A program made the translations under genes and the position numbers. Of a stretch of DNA of 64,000 bases, positions 43,085-52,175 are shown one piece after another (the stretch's first letter is position 1; each line of letters begins with the position of its first letter). This stretch comes from Micromonospora wenchangensis (GTDB lineage Bacteria > Actinomycetota > Actinomycetes > Mycobacteriales > Micromonosporaceae). The notes below the pieces were generated by a model. It had not been told where the DNA came from and did no database searches. It saw only the letters and a list, made by a program, of their open reading frames with translations. The stretch is from the NCBI RefSeq assembly GCF_002210435.1, contig NZ_MZMV01000020.1:1-64000 (forward strand), written 5' to 3'.

Positions 43085-44157
43085 GGCTCGGGGTCATCTC
43101 CCGCGCCTATCTGGACACCCTGGCCCACCACCCCGAGCTGCGCGTCGTCGCGGTGGCCGACCTCGACGCCGAGCGGTCGGCCGCGGCCGCCGCGAACCTC
43201 CCCGACGCCACGGCGACGAGCGTCGCGCGCCTGCTCGACCACCCCGACGTGCAGACGGTGCTCAACCTCACTATCCCCGCCGCGCACGTGGAGGTCTCGC
43301 TCGCCGCGATCGCCGCCGGCAAGCACGTGTACGTAGAGAAGCCGCTCGCCGTGGAACTGCCGCGGGCCCGTACGGTCCTCGACCGGGCCGCCGCGGCCGG
43401 GGTGCGGGTGGGCTGCGCTCCCGACACCGTCCTGGGCACCGGTACCCAGACCGCCCGCGCGGCGATCGACGGCGGGCTGATCGGGCGACCGCTGGCCGCC
43501 TCGGCCGTCATGGTCACCCCGGGACACGAGCGCTGGCACCCCCACCCCGACTTCTACTACGCCCCGGGCGGCGGTCCGCTGCTGGACATGGGCCCCTACT
43601 ACCTCTCGGCGCTGGTCCACCTGCTCGGTCCGGTCCGCGCGGTGACCGGCACGGCCAGCCGGCTGCGCCCGGAACGGGTGATCGGCAACGGCCCGCGCCT
43701 CGGCCAGCGCGTCCCCGTCCTGGTGGACACCCACGTGTCGGGCGTGCTCGAACACCACAGCGGCGTGCTGTCCACCATCACCACCAGCTTCGACGGGGTG
43801 ACCACGACGGCCGCGCCGATCGAGGTGCACGGGGAGACCGGCACCCTCGCCGTGCCCGACCCGAACTACTTCGACGGCGAGGTCCGGCTGTGCCCGCTCG
43901 GCGGCGACGGCTGGCAGGTGCTCGCGCCGACGGCGGGCTACCGGGACGGCACCCGGGGTCTCGGCCTGGTCGACGCGGTCCGGGCCGACGACACCCGGGC
44001 CCCCCGGGCGGGCGGTGACCTGGCGCTGCACGTGCTCGACACGATGACCGGGCTGCTCCGCTCGGCGGCCGAGGGCCGGCGGATCACACTGGACACGACG
44101 GTGCGCCGACCCCACCCCGTGCCGCTCACCGCGGCCGAGGACTGGCAGGGACGCTGA
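43054..44157 (+). CDS. Gfo/Idh/MocA-family oxidoreductase
   Basis: 367 aa. Rossmann motif VGVVGLGVISRAYLDTL, family motif YVEKPLAVELPRA at about residue 95, and C-terminal domain GGGPLLDMGPYYLSALVHLLG with the substrate-binding Asp/Tyr. Start GTG at 43054 behind GAGAGGGG, inside the end of the ThuA-like gene. The ThuA/MocA pair is a common sugar-oxidation module; the product is likely a 3-keto sugar. Confidence 0.85.
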   Translation: MGDPHGVGVVGLGVISRAYLDTLAHHPELRVVAVADLDAERSAAAAANLPDATATSVARLLDHPDVQTVLNLTIPAAHVEVSLAAIAAGKHVYVEKPLAVELPRARTVLDRAAAAGVRVGCAPDTVLGTGTQTARAAIDGGLIGRPLAASAVMVTPGHERWHPHPDFYYAPGGGPLLDMGPYYLSALVHLLGPVRAVTGTASRLRPERVIGNGPRLGQRVPVLVDTHVSGVLEHHSGVLSTITTSFDGVTTTAAPIEVHGETGTLAVPDPNYFDGEVRLCPLGGDGWQVLAPTAGYRDGTRGLGLVDAVRADDTRAPRAGGDLALHVLDTMTGLLRSAAEGRRITLDTTVRRPHPVPLTAAEDWQGR

Positions 44158-44220
44158 GCGGGGCGGACGGGCCGGCGCTCCCGCCGGTCGCGGCCGGCGG
44201 TTCCGGGCCGGCCGGCGCGG

Positions 44221-44240
44221 CGTCCCCCGGGCGGGGGACG
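44221..44240 (+). terminator. Hairpin terminator after the MocA gene
   Basis: CGTCCCCC and GGGGGACG arms (8 bp) with a 4-base loop, 63 bp after the stop. Confidence 0.6.
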
Positions 44241-44258
44241 CGCCGCGCCGACCGTCAG

Positions 44259-44948
44259 GTGACAGATGGCAGACTCAGCGGAGTGAACGACGTGGCCGCA
44301 TCGCCGATGGATGGTGAGCTGGAGAGTGTCAGCCTGGTAGAGTTGGCCGTCACCCGGCTGACCCAGGAGATCCTCAGCGGCCGGAGCGACCCGGGTGAAC
44401 GCCTGGTGGAGGAGCAGCTGACCAGGCGGTTGGGGATCAGCCGGGCACCGCTGCGGGAGGCGCTGCGGTTGCTCGCCCAACAGGGGCTGGTGGAGCACGT
44501 GCCCCGGCGGGGCGTCCGGGTGGCCACCCTCTCCGACCGCGACGTGCGGGAACTCTACGAGCTGCGCGACGTGCTGGAGCGGTTCGCGGTGCGGGCCGGC
44601 ATCCCGGTGGGCCGCGACGGTGACCTGGCCGGCCTGCGGGCGGCGTTGGAGCAGATGCGCGAGGCGGTACGGCGCGGCGACCGGATGCTTGTCGCGCAGG
44701 CGCACCGGGCGTTCCACGTCGCGCTGGTGGCGCTCGCCGGTAACCGGAAGCTGTCCGACGTGTACGACTCGATCCTGGTGAAGTTGCAGCTCTACATGGC
44801 GATCAACCTGCGCCGTGAGGCGGAGCTGGCCCAGCCACTCGACGGCGTGCACCGGCACGAGCGGTTGTTCGAGGCGGTCGCCGGGGGAGACCCGGAGGAG
44901 GTGCTCGCCGTGCTCTCCGCGCACGGCGCGCGCTCGTACCTCGGCTAG
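44259..44948 (+). CDS. GntR-family regulator with FCD domain
   Basis: 229 aa. Winged helix: LAVTRLTQEILSGRSDPGERLVEEQLTRRLGISRAPLREALRLLAQQGLVEHVPRRGVRV. FCD effector domain: LYELRDVLERFAVR, AHRAFHVALVALAGN and HERLFEAVAGGDPEE with metal-binding His. Starts possible at GTG 44259 or GTG 44283, neither with a strong ribosome site. It may control the ThuA/MocA pair upstream or the allophanate operon downstream. Confidence 0.85.
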   Translation: MTDGRLSGVNDVAASPMDGELESVSLVELAVTRLTQEILSGRSDPGERLVEEQLTRRLGISRAPLREALRLLAQQGLVEHVPRRGVRVATLSDRDVRELYELRDVLERFAVRAGIPVGRDGDLAGLRAALEQMREAVRRGDRMLVAQAHRAFHVALVALAGNRKLSDVYDSILVKLQLYMAINLRREAELAQPLDGVHRHERLFEAVAGGDPEEVLAVLSAHGARSYLG

Positions 44949-44966
44949 CGTGGGCGTGGGCCCCGC

Positions 44967-46055
44967 CTACCGAACACCGTGCCTCATGAACCGGTGCACT
45001 GCGTCGAGTGTCGCCGGGGCGAGCACGTCCGGATTCGCGGGGTCGGTCAGATCGTGCGCCACGCCGGAGAGCACGATCCGGCCGGGCCCGTGGGTGTGCG
45101 CCCGCTCCAGCGCCGTCGCCAGCCGTGTGGTCGTGTGGCACGGGATCTGCTGGTCGATGGTTCCGCAGGTGAGCAGGGCAGGGGTCCGAGGCGGTAGCCG
45201 GAGTGCGACCGAGGCGGGGTCGAGGGCGTCGATGGTCTCCACGTAGCGCTGGTTGGGGCCGCCGAGGGCCTGGAAGAGCGCGGCGAGGGCGGGCGGCATG
45301 CCCGTGGTGTCCGGCGGGCGGTGCGCCCGGAGATCGGCGATGGCCCGGTCGACGGCGTGTCCGACGGTGCGTTGCTCCTGCCGGCTCAGCTGACCTGCGG
45401 CGACGGCGGCGGCGAGTTGGTCGTGCAGTTGCCTGGCGAGCACGTCGAGGAACCGTTGTGCCAGGGGTTGCAACAGCCCGACTCCGGCCGCACGGGATTC
45501 GGCGGTGACCGCGACCTGCAGGGCCGTCAGCGCACCTTCGCTGTGCCCGATCAGCCGTACCGCTCGCCGGTCGACCTCGGGCTGGCTGGCGAGCAGCCGG
45601 TACGCGGCATCGGCCTGGCGGACGAAGGCGGGATAGTCGATCGTCTCGGGATGTTCGGCGTAGGCGCCCAACCCGGTGCGGCCCGTGCCGTACTTGTCGA
45701 AGCGCAGGCTGACGGCTCCGTCGCGCCCCAGCGCCTCGGCGAGTTTGGCCAGGGTGTGAGGGGTGAGCGCGGGCGGCTGGTCGCCGTTGCGGTCGGTGGG
45801 GCCGCTGCCCGGCAGCAACAACACGGCCGGCATCTGCCGCCCCCGGCGGTGGGCGGGGAGGTGCAGGGTGCCGTAGGTGACGGTGCCGTCCACAGTGAAA
45901 GCGATCTCGCGGTCCGTGGCGGGCACGCTCGGCACGGACGGCACGGCGGCGGCGGGAAGGGCCCCCGCGGCGATGCTCCCGACCATGACAGCGCCGACCG
46001 CGGCTCGCCAGGCGATCCGCCGGGCGGTGTGCGGCATCCGGCCGAGCGGGATCAT
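44967..46055 (-). CDS. Exported alpha/beta hydrolase
   Basis: 362 aa. Signal sequence (RRIAWRAAVGAVMVGSIAAGALPAAA), then the fold's LLLPGSGPTDRNG, nucleophile elbow IGHSEGALTALQ (Ser), Asp in TCGTIDQQIPC and His in GVAHDL. These give a complete triad. Similar to secreted peptidase S9-like/dienelactone-type esterases. Its ATG overlaps the stop of the small gene before it. Confidence 0.8.
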   Translation of the reverse strand: MIPLGRMPHTARRIAWRAAVGAVMVGSIAAGALPAAAVPSVPSVPATDREIAFTVDGTVTYGTLHLPAHRRGRQMPAVLLLPGSGPTDRNGDQPPALTPHTLAKLAEALGRDGAVSLRFDKYGTGRTGLGAYAEHPETIDYPAFVRQADAAYRLLASQPEVDRRAVRLIGHSEGALTALQVAVTAESRAAGVGLLQPLAQRFLDVLARQLHDQLAAAVAAGQLSRQEQRTVGHAVDRAIADLRAHRPPDTTGMPPALAALFQALGGPNQRYVETIDALDPASVALRLPPRTPALLTCGTIDQQIPCHTTTRLATALERAHTHGPGRIVLSGVAHDLTDPANPDVLAPATLDAVHRFMRHGVR

Positions 46056-46405
46056 CGCAGGACCGCCTTTTCGATCAGGGCGACCGTGGCAGCCGGGTCG
46101 ACGACCTCCACGACCAGGCGGGCATAGTGCTCGTCGGCGAGTTCGATGACGACGGCGCGGGAACCGTCACGGATGTTCCAGAAGACGCGCTCACCGTCCT
46201 GATGGAAGGTGCCGGCCGTGATCACGCCGGGCAGGCTCGTTCCCGGTGCCCGCAGGCCCTTGGGTTCGGCGGCGATACCCGGGTCGGCGGTGGCGCCGCG
46301 GACGTTCGCCAACGGGATCACCAGACGGCTCTTGAGTGACCACAACCTGTCCATACCCTCGATCTCCACGACGAGATCGTCGCCGTCGATGCGGACGCTG
46401 GCCAT
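46052..46405 (-). CDS. Small beta-rich protein of unknown function
   Basis: 117 aa. VRIDGDDLVVEIEGMDRLWSLKSRLVIPLANVRGATAD and a following VFWNIRD, VVIELADEHYARLVVEVVD suggest a PH-like beta barrel (bacterial PH family). Lies between a TetR gene and the hydrolase with which it overlaps (ATGA). Role unknown. Confidence 0.7.
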   Translation of the reverse strand: MASVRIDGDDLVVEIEGMDRLWSLKSRLVIPLANVRGATADPGIAAEPKGLRAPGTSLPGVITAGTFHQDGERVFWNIRDGSRAVVIELADEHYARLVVEVVDPAATVALIEKAVLR

Positions 46406-46484
46406 GTCAACGGTCCTTTCGTGGGCCCGGCGGCACCGGCCGCGGGGCATGGTGGGGCACCGGCGTGGGCAGCGCCGCGCGGGG

Positions 46485-46949
46485 CTATGAAGGGTCGGTT
46501 GTCGCCGCAGTGGCCCGAGCCCGCAGCCGCTCACCCAGCAGGGCGTTCAACGCGGTCGAGCGGGTGCCGTCGGTGTGGTTCGCCGGTGCCCGCTGCAGGG
46601 CCTGATCCAGCTCCTGCCACGCCTTGGTCACGAGGGCGGCCACCTCGACGTCGCGGGGAGCGCGCTCGACCGCCGCCAACAGCAGCAGATCGAGTGCGGG
46701 GTCGTCGGCGACCTCCGCGCCGGCGGCGAGCTGCTCGGTCAGCGGCGGGAGCCGGTGATCGAGGTGCCACCGCAGCGCGGCGAGATACAGCCCCCGCTTG
46801 CTGCCGAAGGTCTTGTACAGACTGTTGCGGTGCACTCCCAACTGTTGGACGAGGTCGTCGACGGACACCCCGTCGTAGGCCCGGCCGGCGAACAGCTCCG
46901 CCGCCGCGGCCGTCACGACTTCTTCGTCGAAACCCCTCGGGCGACCCAT
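46485..46949 (-). CDS. TetR-family regulator
   Basis: 154 aa, short for the family (usually 180-220). HTH: VVTAAAAELFAGRAYDGVSVDDLVQQLGVHRNSLYKTFGSKRGLYLAAL. The ligand domain is reduced to about 100 residues. First gene of the leftward group with the PH-like protein and hydrolase; palindromic GAACGATCGTTC elements lie directly before it. Confidence 0.85.
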   Translation of the reverse strand: MGRPRGFDEEVVTAAAAELFAGRAYDGVSVDDLVQQLGVHRNSLYKTFGSKRGLYLAALRWHLDHRLPPLTEQLAAGAEVADDPALDLLLLAAVERAPRDVEVAALVTKAWQELDQALQRAPANHTDGTRSTALNALLGERLRARATAATTDPS

Positions 46950-46969
46950 GCCGAGAACACTAAGCGATT

Positions 46970-47001
46970 AAGGAACGAACGGTCAAGAACGATCGTTCCT
47001 T
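46970..47001. promoter_or_regulatory. GAACGA-type operator cluster before the TetR gene
   Basis: AAGGAACGA (46970-46978) and TCGTTCCTT (46993-47001) are perfect 9-bp arms; within it GAACGATCGTTC (46987-46998) is a perfect 12-bp palindrome. Autoregulation by the TetR protein is likely. Confidence 0.6.
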
Positions 47002-47091
47002 TTCTTGGCGGGCCGAGCGGGCGCGGGCATCCCGAATGGACGGCGGCGGCGAAAAGGTGGGCCGGCCCGGCCTGCGGGCCGTCATGGCGTC

Positions 47092-47140
47092 GTTACGACG
47101 TGGACCGTCGCTCGTAACAAGACAGTCGACAATCGACAGT
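47092..47140 (+). promoter_or_regulatory. Promoter/operator region of the allophanate hydrolase operon
   Basis: Inverted GTTACG (47092-47097) and CGTAAC (47113-47118), then the direct repeats GTCGACA and ATCGACA (47125-47138) immediately before the ATG. GTCGAC-centred elements are typical of FadR-type GntR operators, and a GntR gene lies 2 kb upstream. No good Shine-Dalgarno is present before the ATG. Confidence 0.35.
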
Positions 47141-48985
47141 ATGTCAGAGCGCATCGGTACCGTCCCGGAACTACGGTCGGCCTACCGCAGCGGTGCGACC
47201 ACCCCCGTCGACCAGGTCGAACGCGTCCTGGCCGGGCTCGCCGGGCGGGACGGGGGACCGGTCTGGATCAGCACCGTCCCGGCCGCCGAGCTGCGGGCCC
47301 GCGCGGAGGAACTGACCCGCCGCCACGATCCCGCCGCGCTCCCGCTGTACGGCATCCCCTTCGCGGTCAAGGACAACATCGACGTCGCCGGAATGGTCAC
47401 CACGGCCGGCTGCCCCGACTTCGGGTACCGGGCCGCCGAGGATGCGCCCGTGGTGCGCCGACTGCGCGACGCCGGTGCCCTGCTCGTCGGCAAGACCAAC
47501 CTCGACCAGTTCGCCACCGGCCTGACCGGCTCCCGCTCGCCGTACGGCAGCGGTGAGAGCGTGTTCGGCGGCGGGCTCGTCTCCGGCGGCTCCAGCTCCG
47601 GCTCGGCGGTCGCGGTCGCCGCCGGCCAGGTCAGCTTCGCCCTGGGTACGGACACCGCCGGCTCCGGTCGGGTCCCGGCGGCGCTGAACGGCATCGTCGG
47701 GCTCAAGCCCACCCGGGGTCTGCTCAGCACCGCCGGGGTGGTGCCGGCCTGCCGCTCGCTGGACTGCGTGTCGGTGTTCACCACCGAGGTCGCGGGCGCG
47801 GTCGACGTGCTGCACGCCGCCCGGGGCGTCTCGCCGGCCGACCCGTGGGGCCGTGCCCTGCCGGCGCGACGGGCGAGCGCCGACGTGCCGGCGACGCTGC
47901 GCCTCGGGGTGCCCAGGCCGGAGGACCTCGACTTCTTCGGCGACGACGGGCAGGCCGACCGGTTCGCAATCGGCGTACGGCGGTTGAGCGCGCTGGTCGC
48001 CGACGCGCTGCCGGTGCCGCTGGACGACTACTTCGCGGCGGGGGACCTGCTCTACCAGGGGCCGTGGGTGGCCGAGCGGCTCGTCGCGCTGGGCGACTTC
48101 GTCCGGGCGCATCCCGGGTCGGTCCTCCCGGTCACCCGGGCCGTGCTGGAGACCGGTCGACGCTACGACGCGGTCGACGCCTTCCGGGGCCAGCACCGGC
48201 TCCGCGAGCTGCGGGCCCGGGTGGACCGGCGGTGGCAGGAGATCGACGTGCTGGTGGTCCCCACCGTCGGCACCACGTTCACCCTCGACGAGATCGCCGA
48301 GGACCCCATCGGACGCAACGCCGTGCTCGGCCGCTACACCCAGTTCGCCAACCTGCTCGACCTGGCCGCGGTGACCGTGCCCAACGGGTTCACCGAGGGC
48401 GGGCGGCCGGCCAGCCTGACCCTGATCGGCCCGGCGTTCAGCGACCTCACCCTGGCCCGGCTCGCCGCCGCCCTCACCACGGCCACCGAACCCACCCCGG
48501 TGGACGCCCACCCGGCCGGGACGGGCACCGTCGCGGCTGCGGTGCCGGGCGGTGGCCCGGTGCCGAGTCCCGCCCCGGCGGAGCTGCTGATCGCCGTGGT
48601 GGGGCGGCACCTGGCCGGCGAGTCCCGCAACGGCGAGCTGACCGGGCACGGGGCCACCCTGGTCGGCGCGGCCCGGACCGCGCCGCTCTACCGGCTCTAC
48701 CGGATGGACACCCCCGACGACGAGGGACTGCCCGGCCTGGTCCGGGCCGCCCCCACCGGCCCGCCGGGCCTACCGATCGACGTCGAGCTGTGGCGGCTGC
48801 CGACGTCCGCCGTCGGTGCATTGCTGGCCGGGGTGCCGGCCCCGCTCTCCCTCGGCTGGGTCCGGCTGCACGACGGGCGGGACGTGCTCGGTTTCCTCTG
48901 CGAGGCGTACGCGGTGGGACCGCAGGTCGAGGACATCAGCGCCACCGGTGGCTGGCGGGCCTGGCGGCGTGCCGCCCGACGGTGA
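47141..48985 (+). CDS. atzF: Allophanate hydrolase
   Basis: 614 aa. Residues 1-440 are an amidase-signature domain: Lys in FAVKDNIDVAG, cis-Ser in SGGSSSGSAVAVA and nucleophile Ser in TDTAGSGRVPAALNG, completing the Ser-cisSer-Lys triad. Residues 490-614 form the extra C-terminal domain specific to allophanate hydrolases (LLIAVVGRHLAGESRNGEL; LPIDVELWRLPTSAVG; VLGFLCEAYAV). It cleaves allophanate to ammonia and carbon dioxide. No urea carboxylase is nearby, so the allophanate must come from another source. First gene of a five-gene rightward operon; the AtzH-like protein at its end supports a ureide or triazine-type nitrogen pathway. Confidence 0.9.
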   Translation: MSERIGTVPELRSAYRSGATTPVDQVERVLAGLAGRDGGPVWISTVPAAELRARAEELTRRHDPAALPLYGIPFAVKDNIDVAGMVTTAGCPDFGYRAAEDAPVVRRLRDAGALLVGKTNLDQFATGLTGSRSPYGSGESVFGGGLVSGGSSSGSAVAVAAGQVSFALGTDTAGSGRVPAALNGIVGLKPTRGLLSTAGVVPACRSLDCVSVFTTEVAGAVDVLHAARGVSPADPWGRALPARRASADVPATLRLGVPRPEDLDFFGDDGQADRFAIGVRRLSALVADALPVPLDDYFAAGDLLYQGPWVAERLVALGDFVRAHPGSVLPVTRAVLETGRRYDAVDAFRGQHRLRELRARVDRRWQEIDVLVVPTVGTTFTLDEIAEDPIGRNAVLGRYTQFANLLDLAAVTVPNGFTEGGRPASLTLIGPAFSDLTLARLAAALTTATEPTPVDAHPAGTGTVAAAVPGGGPVPSPAPAELLIAVVGRHLAGESRNGELTGHGATLVGAARTAPLYRLYRMDTPDDEGLPGLVRAAPTGPPGLPIDVELWRLPTSAVGALLAGVPAPLSLGWVRLHDGRDVLGFLCEAYAVGPQVEDISATGGWRAWRRAARR

Positions 48986-49016
48986 TCCGAACCTTCGACG
49001 ACGACAGGGAGCGAGG

Positions 49017-49706
49017 ATGGGCAGCATCGGGCCGGTACCGGCCAACCCCTACCCGTGGCCGTACGACGGCACGGTGGACACCACACGGACGGCGTTGCTC
49101 TGCATCGACTGGCAGACCGACTTCTGCGGGCCGGGCGGCTACGTCGACGCGATGGGCTACGACATCGGACTCACCCGGGCCGGACTGCCGGCCACCGCCC
49201 GACTGCTGGCGCACGCCCGGTCGCTCGGGATGCTGGTCGTGCACACCCGGGAGGGCCACCAACCGGACCTGTCCGACCTGCCGGCGAACAAGCGGTGGCG
49301 CTCGGCCCGCATCGGTGCCGAGATCGGCGCCGCCGGACCGGCCGGTCGCATCCTGGTCCGGGGCGAACCCGGCTGGGAAATCGTGCCGGAGGTCGCCCCG
49401 GCCGCCGGCGAGGTGATCGTCGACAAGCCGGGCAAGGGCGCGTTCTACGCCACCAACCTCGACCTGGTGCTGCGGACCCGGGGCATCACCCACCTGATCC
49501 TCACCGGCATCACCACCGACGTCTGCGTGCACACCACGATGCGGGAGGCGAACGACCGGGGCTTCGAGTGCCTGATCCTGTCCGACTGCACGGGCGCGAC
49601 CGACAAGGGCAACCACGACGCGGCCCTGCACATGGTGACCATGCAGGGCGGCGTCTTCGGCTGCGTCGCCACCGCCGACGACGTCATCACCGCCACGGTG
49701 AAGTGA
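49017..49706 (+). CDS. Isochorismatase-fold cysteine hydrolase 1 (biuret/ureidoacrylate amidohydrolase-like)
   Basis: 229 aa. Catalytic triad visible: Asp in LLCIDWQTDF, Lys in VDKPGKGAF and Cys in TTDVCVHTT. The extended N terminus (PVPANPYPWPYDGTVD) and HTREGHQPDLSDLP are typical of the RutB/biuret hydrolase branch, which hydrolyses ureides and carbamoyl amides. GGGAG precedes the ATG; the gene begins 31 bp after atzF. Biuret to allophanate would feed AtzF directly, but the substrate is inferred only from context. Confidence 0.85.
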   Translation: MGSIGPVPANPYPWPYDGTVDTTRTALLCIDWQTDFCGPGGYVDAMGYDIGLTRAGLPATARLLAHARSLGMLVVHTREGHQPDLSDLPANKRWRSARIGAEIGAAGPAGRILVRGEPGWEIVPEVAPAAGEVIVDKPGKGAFYATNLDLVLRTRGITHLILTGITTDVCVHTTMREANDRGFECLILSDCTGATDKGNHDAALHMVTMQGGVFGCVATADDVITATVK

Positions 49707-49715
49707 GGAACGCCC

Positions 49716-50408
49716 GTGTCGACAGTCGCCGCCGCGCGGCCCACCCCGTACTCCTTCGAGCCGGCCAGCACGGCGCTGCTGGTCATCGACATGCAGCGCG
49801 ACTTCCTGGAGCCCGGCGGCTTCGGGGAGAGCCTGGGCAACGACGTCGGTCAGCTCCGCCGGACCATCGCGCCGCTGGCGGCGCTGCTGGCCGACGTCCG
49901 CGCCGCCGGCCTGACCGTCGTGCACACCCGTGAGGGGCACCTGCCCGACCTGTCCGACTGCCCGCCGGCCAAGCTGCACCGGGGCGCGCCGAGCCGGCGC
50001 ATCGGCGACCCCGGTCCCAACGGCCGCATCCTCGTCCGGGGCGAGTACGGCCACGACATCATCGACGAACTCACGCCGCTGCCCGGCGAGCCGGTCGTCG
50101 ACAAGCCCGGCAAGGGTGCCTTCCACGCCACCGACCTGGACGCCCTGCTGCGTGCGCGGGGGGTGCGCAGCCTCCTGGTCACCGGGGTCACCACCGAGGT
50201 GTGCGTGCACACCACCGTCCGGGAGGCCAACGACCGCGGGTACGAGTGCCTCGTGCTCGCCGACTGCGTCGGGTCGTACTTCCCCGAGTTCCACCGGGTC
50301 GGACTCGACATGATCGCCGCCCAGGGCGGGATCTTCGGGTGGGTCGCCGACTCCCCACAGGCACGCGCCGCGCTCGCCACCCCCTCCGTGTCGCACCCCT
50401 CCTCCTGA
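49716..50408 (+). CDS. Isochorismatase-fold cysteine hydrolase 2 (paralogue of the previous gene)
   Basis: 230 aa. Same triad: Asp in [10 protein letters not shown], Lys in VDKPGKGAF, Cys in TTEVCVHTT. It aligns with its neighbour along the whole length ([42 protein letters not shown]) but lacks the long aromatic N-terminal segment, and the pocket segments differ ([13 protein letters not shown] versus CGPGGYVDAMGYD). A tandem duplication with divergence of substrate is likely; the two may act in sequence or as a hetero-oligomer. GTG start 7 bp after the previous stop. Confidence 0.85.
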   Translation: MSTVAAARPTPYSFEPASTALLVIDMQRDFLEPGGFGESLGNDVGQLRRTIAPLAALLADVRAAGLTVVHTREGHLPDLSDCPPAKLHRGAPSRRIGDPGPNGRILVRGEYGHDIIDELTPLPGEPVVDKPGKGAFHATDLDALLRARGVRSLLVTGVTTEVCVHTTVREANDRGYECLVLADCVGSYFPEFHRVGLDMIAAQGGIFGWVADSPQARAALATPSVSHPSS

Positions 50409-50420
50409 CCGGGAGCAGCC

Positions 50421-52082
50421 ATGGTCCCCACCAAGCCCCCCGTCGTCGCCCTCCCGTTCTGGGTCCGCGGCGACACCAACGCGTTCTTCGGCTTCGGCGT
50501 CAACGTCCTGGTCAACGTGCTCACCCTGACCGGGCTCTGCGTCGCCGTGGTGAACCTCCCCGAGGGGGAGGTGTTCGGCACGATCCTGCCGGCGCTGGGC
50601 ATCGCCCTGGTGGCCGGGAACGTCTACTACACCCTGCTGGCGCGGCGGCTGGCCCGCCGGGAACAGCGCACCGACGTGACCGCCCTGCCGTACGGGCCGA
50701 GCGTGCCGCACATGTTCATCGTCATCTTCGTCATCATGCTGCCGATCTACCTGCGCACCAGGGACCCGGTGCGGGCCTGGGAGGCCGGCCTGGCGTGGGC
50801 CTTCATCATCGGCGTGATCGTGCTGGTCGGCGCGTTCGTCGGCCCGTACATCCGCCGGTACGCGCCCCGGGCCGCGCTGCTCGGCACCCTGGCCGGGATC
50901 TCCGTCACCTTCATCTCGATGAACCCGGCCGGGCAGATGTGGCGCACGGCGTGGGTGGCGTTGCCGGTGTTCGCGCTGCTGCTGATCGGTCTGCTCACCG
51001 ACGTGAAGCTGCCCTTCCAGTTCCCGATCGGGCTCGCCGCGCTGCTGGTCGGCACGGCGATCGGCTGGGCCGGCGGGGCGATGTCGGTGCCGGACGTCAC
51101 CGCCGCCGCCCGGGACGTCGCGGTCGCCGTACCCTCGTTCAAGCTGGACCTGCTGCTCACCGGTCTCGGCGACATGGCGCCGCTGCTGGCCACGGCGATC
51201 CCGCTCGGGGTCTACAACTTCACCGAGGGCATGTCCAACGTGGAGAGCGCGGCAACCGCCGGCGACCACTACAACCTGCGCAGCGTCCTGCTCGCCGACG
51301 GGGCGGGCGCGGTGATCGGCGCTGCTCTCGGTTCGCCGTTCCCGCCCGCCGTCTACGTCGGACACCCGGGCTGGAAGGCGGCCGGTGGTCGCACCGGCTA
51401 CTCGATGGCGACCGGCGTGGTGATCGCGGTGCTGTGCTTCCTGGGCATGTTCGGCCTGCTCGCGACGATCTTCCCGACGGCGGCCATCGTGCCGATCCTG
51501 CTGTACATCGGGCTGCTGATCGGCGCGCAGGCGTTCCAGGCGACGCCGAGGGCGCACGCCGCCGCCGTGGTCGCCGCGCTCATCCCGAACATCGCGGCCT
51601 GGGCCACCAGCCAGATCGACAACACCCTGGCGGCGGCCGGCACCACCGCCGCCACGGTCGGCGACGAGGCGCTCAACGGCGCCGGGGTGGTCTACGACGG
51701 GCTGCTCGTGCTCGGCCAGGGGGCGATCCTCGCCGGTCTGGTGCTCGGCGCGGTGGTGGTCTTCGTCATCGACAAGCGGTTCGTCCGGGCGGCGGTCTTC
51801 GCCGGGGTCGGTGCGGTGCTGTCGTTCGTCGGGCTGATCCACGGTGAGAAGATCGAGTGGAACGCCAACGGTCCGGTGGCGCTCGGCTACCTCTTCGTCG
51901 CGGTGATCTGCGCGGTCTTCGCGCTGGGCCGGCCCGCGCCCCGCGTCCCCGACCCGGACGAGGCCGAACTGGACCGCCGGCACGAACCGTCCGCCCCGGC
52001 CGCCGCCACCGCCCCGGCCACCGTCGCCGCCCCGGGTGGTCCGGCCGACGGCAGCCGGCCGGCGTCGGCGGTCAACGGCTGA
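50421..52082 (+). CDS. NCS2/AzgA-type permease
   Basis: 553 aa, 12-14 membrane segments. FGFGVNVLVNVLTLTGLC, REQRTDVTALPYGPSVPHMFI and PLGVYNFTEGMSNVESAATAGDHYNLRSVLLADG recall AzgA-like purine permeases of the nucleobase-cation symporter 2 fold. The last 60 residues are a Pro/Ala-rich cytoplasmic tail. It lies in the operon 12 bp after the second hydrolase and should import the nitrogen compound (ureide, barbiturate or nucleobase-like) that the hydrolases degrade. Confidence 0.8.
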   Translation: MVPTKPPVVALPFWVRGDTNAFFGFGVNVLVNVLTLTGLCVAVVNLPEGEVFGTILPALGIALVAGNVYYTLLARRLARREQRTDVTALPYGPSVPHMFIVIFVIMLPIYLRTRDPVRAWEAGLAWAFIIGVIVLVGAFVGPYIRRYAPRAALLGTLAGISVTFISMNPAGQMWRTAWVALPVFALLLIGLLTDVKLPFQFPIGLAALLVGTAIGWAGGAMSVPDVTAAARDVAVAVPSFKLDLLLTGLGDMAPLLATAIPLGVYNFTEGMSNVESAATAGDHYNLRSVLLADGAGAVIGAALGSPFPPAVYVGHPGWKAAGGRTGYSMATGVVIAVLCFLGMFGLLATIFPTAAIVPILLYIGLLIGAQAFQATPRAHAAAVVAALIPNIAAWATSQIDNTLAAAGTTAATVGDEALNGAGVVYDGLLVLGQGAILAGLVLGAVVVFVIDKRFVRAAVFAGVGAVLSFVGLIHGEKIEWNANGPVALGYLFVAVICAVFALGRPAPRVPDPDEAELDRRHEPSAPAAATAPATVAAPGGPADGSRPASAVNG

Positions 52083-52091
52083 CCCGACCGG

Positions 52092-52134
52092 CCCGGTCGG
52101 TGGCCGGTGACCCCCACCCCGACCACCGACCGGG
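52092..52134 (+). repeat. Inverted repeat between permease and AtzH-like gene
   Basis: CCCGGTCGGTGG and CCACCGACCGGG, perfect 12-bp arms with a 19-base loop. It may be a partial terminator or mRNA-processing hairpin lowering expression of the last gene. Confidence 0.55.
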
Positions 52135-52175
52135 TCCACCGGCCGGCCATCCGACGGCGGAAAGGGACGCAGCAC

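Noticed and set aside
47141..48985. Urea amidolyase pathway
   Set aside because: No biotin-dependent urea carboxylase is present; only the allophanate hydrolase half is seen.
49017..50408. Naming the two cysteine hydrolases as biuret hydrolase or RutB
   Set aside because: Triad and fold are clear, but substrate cannot be fixed from the sequence, and no other Rut gene is present.
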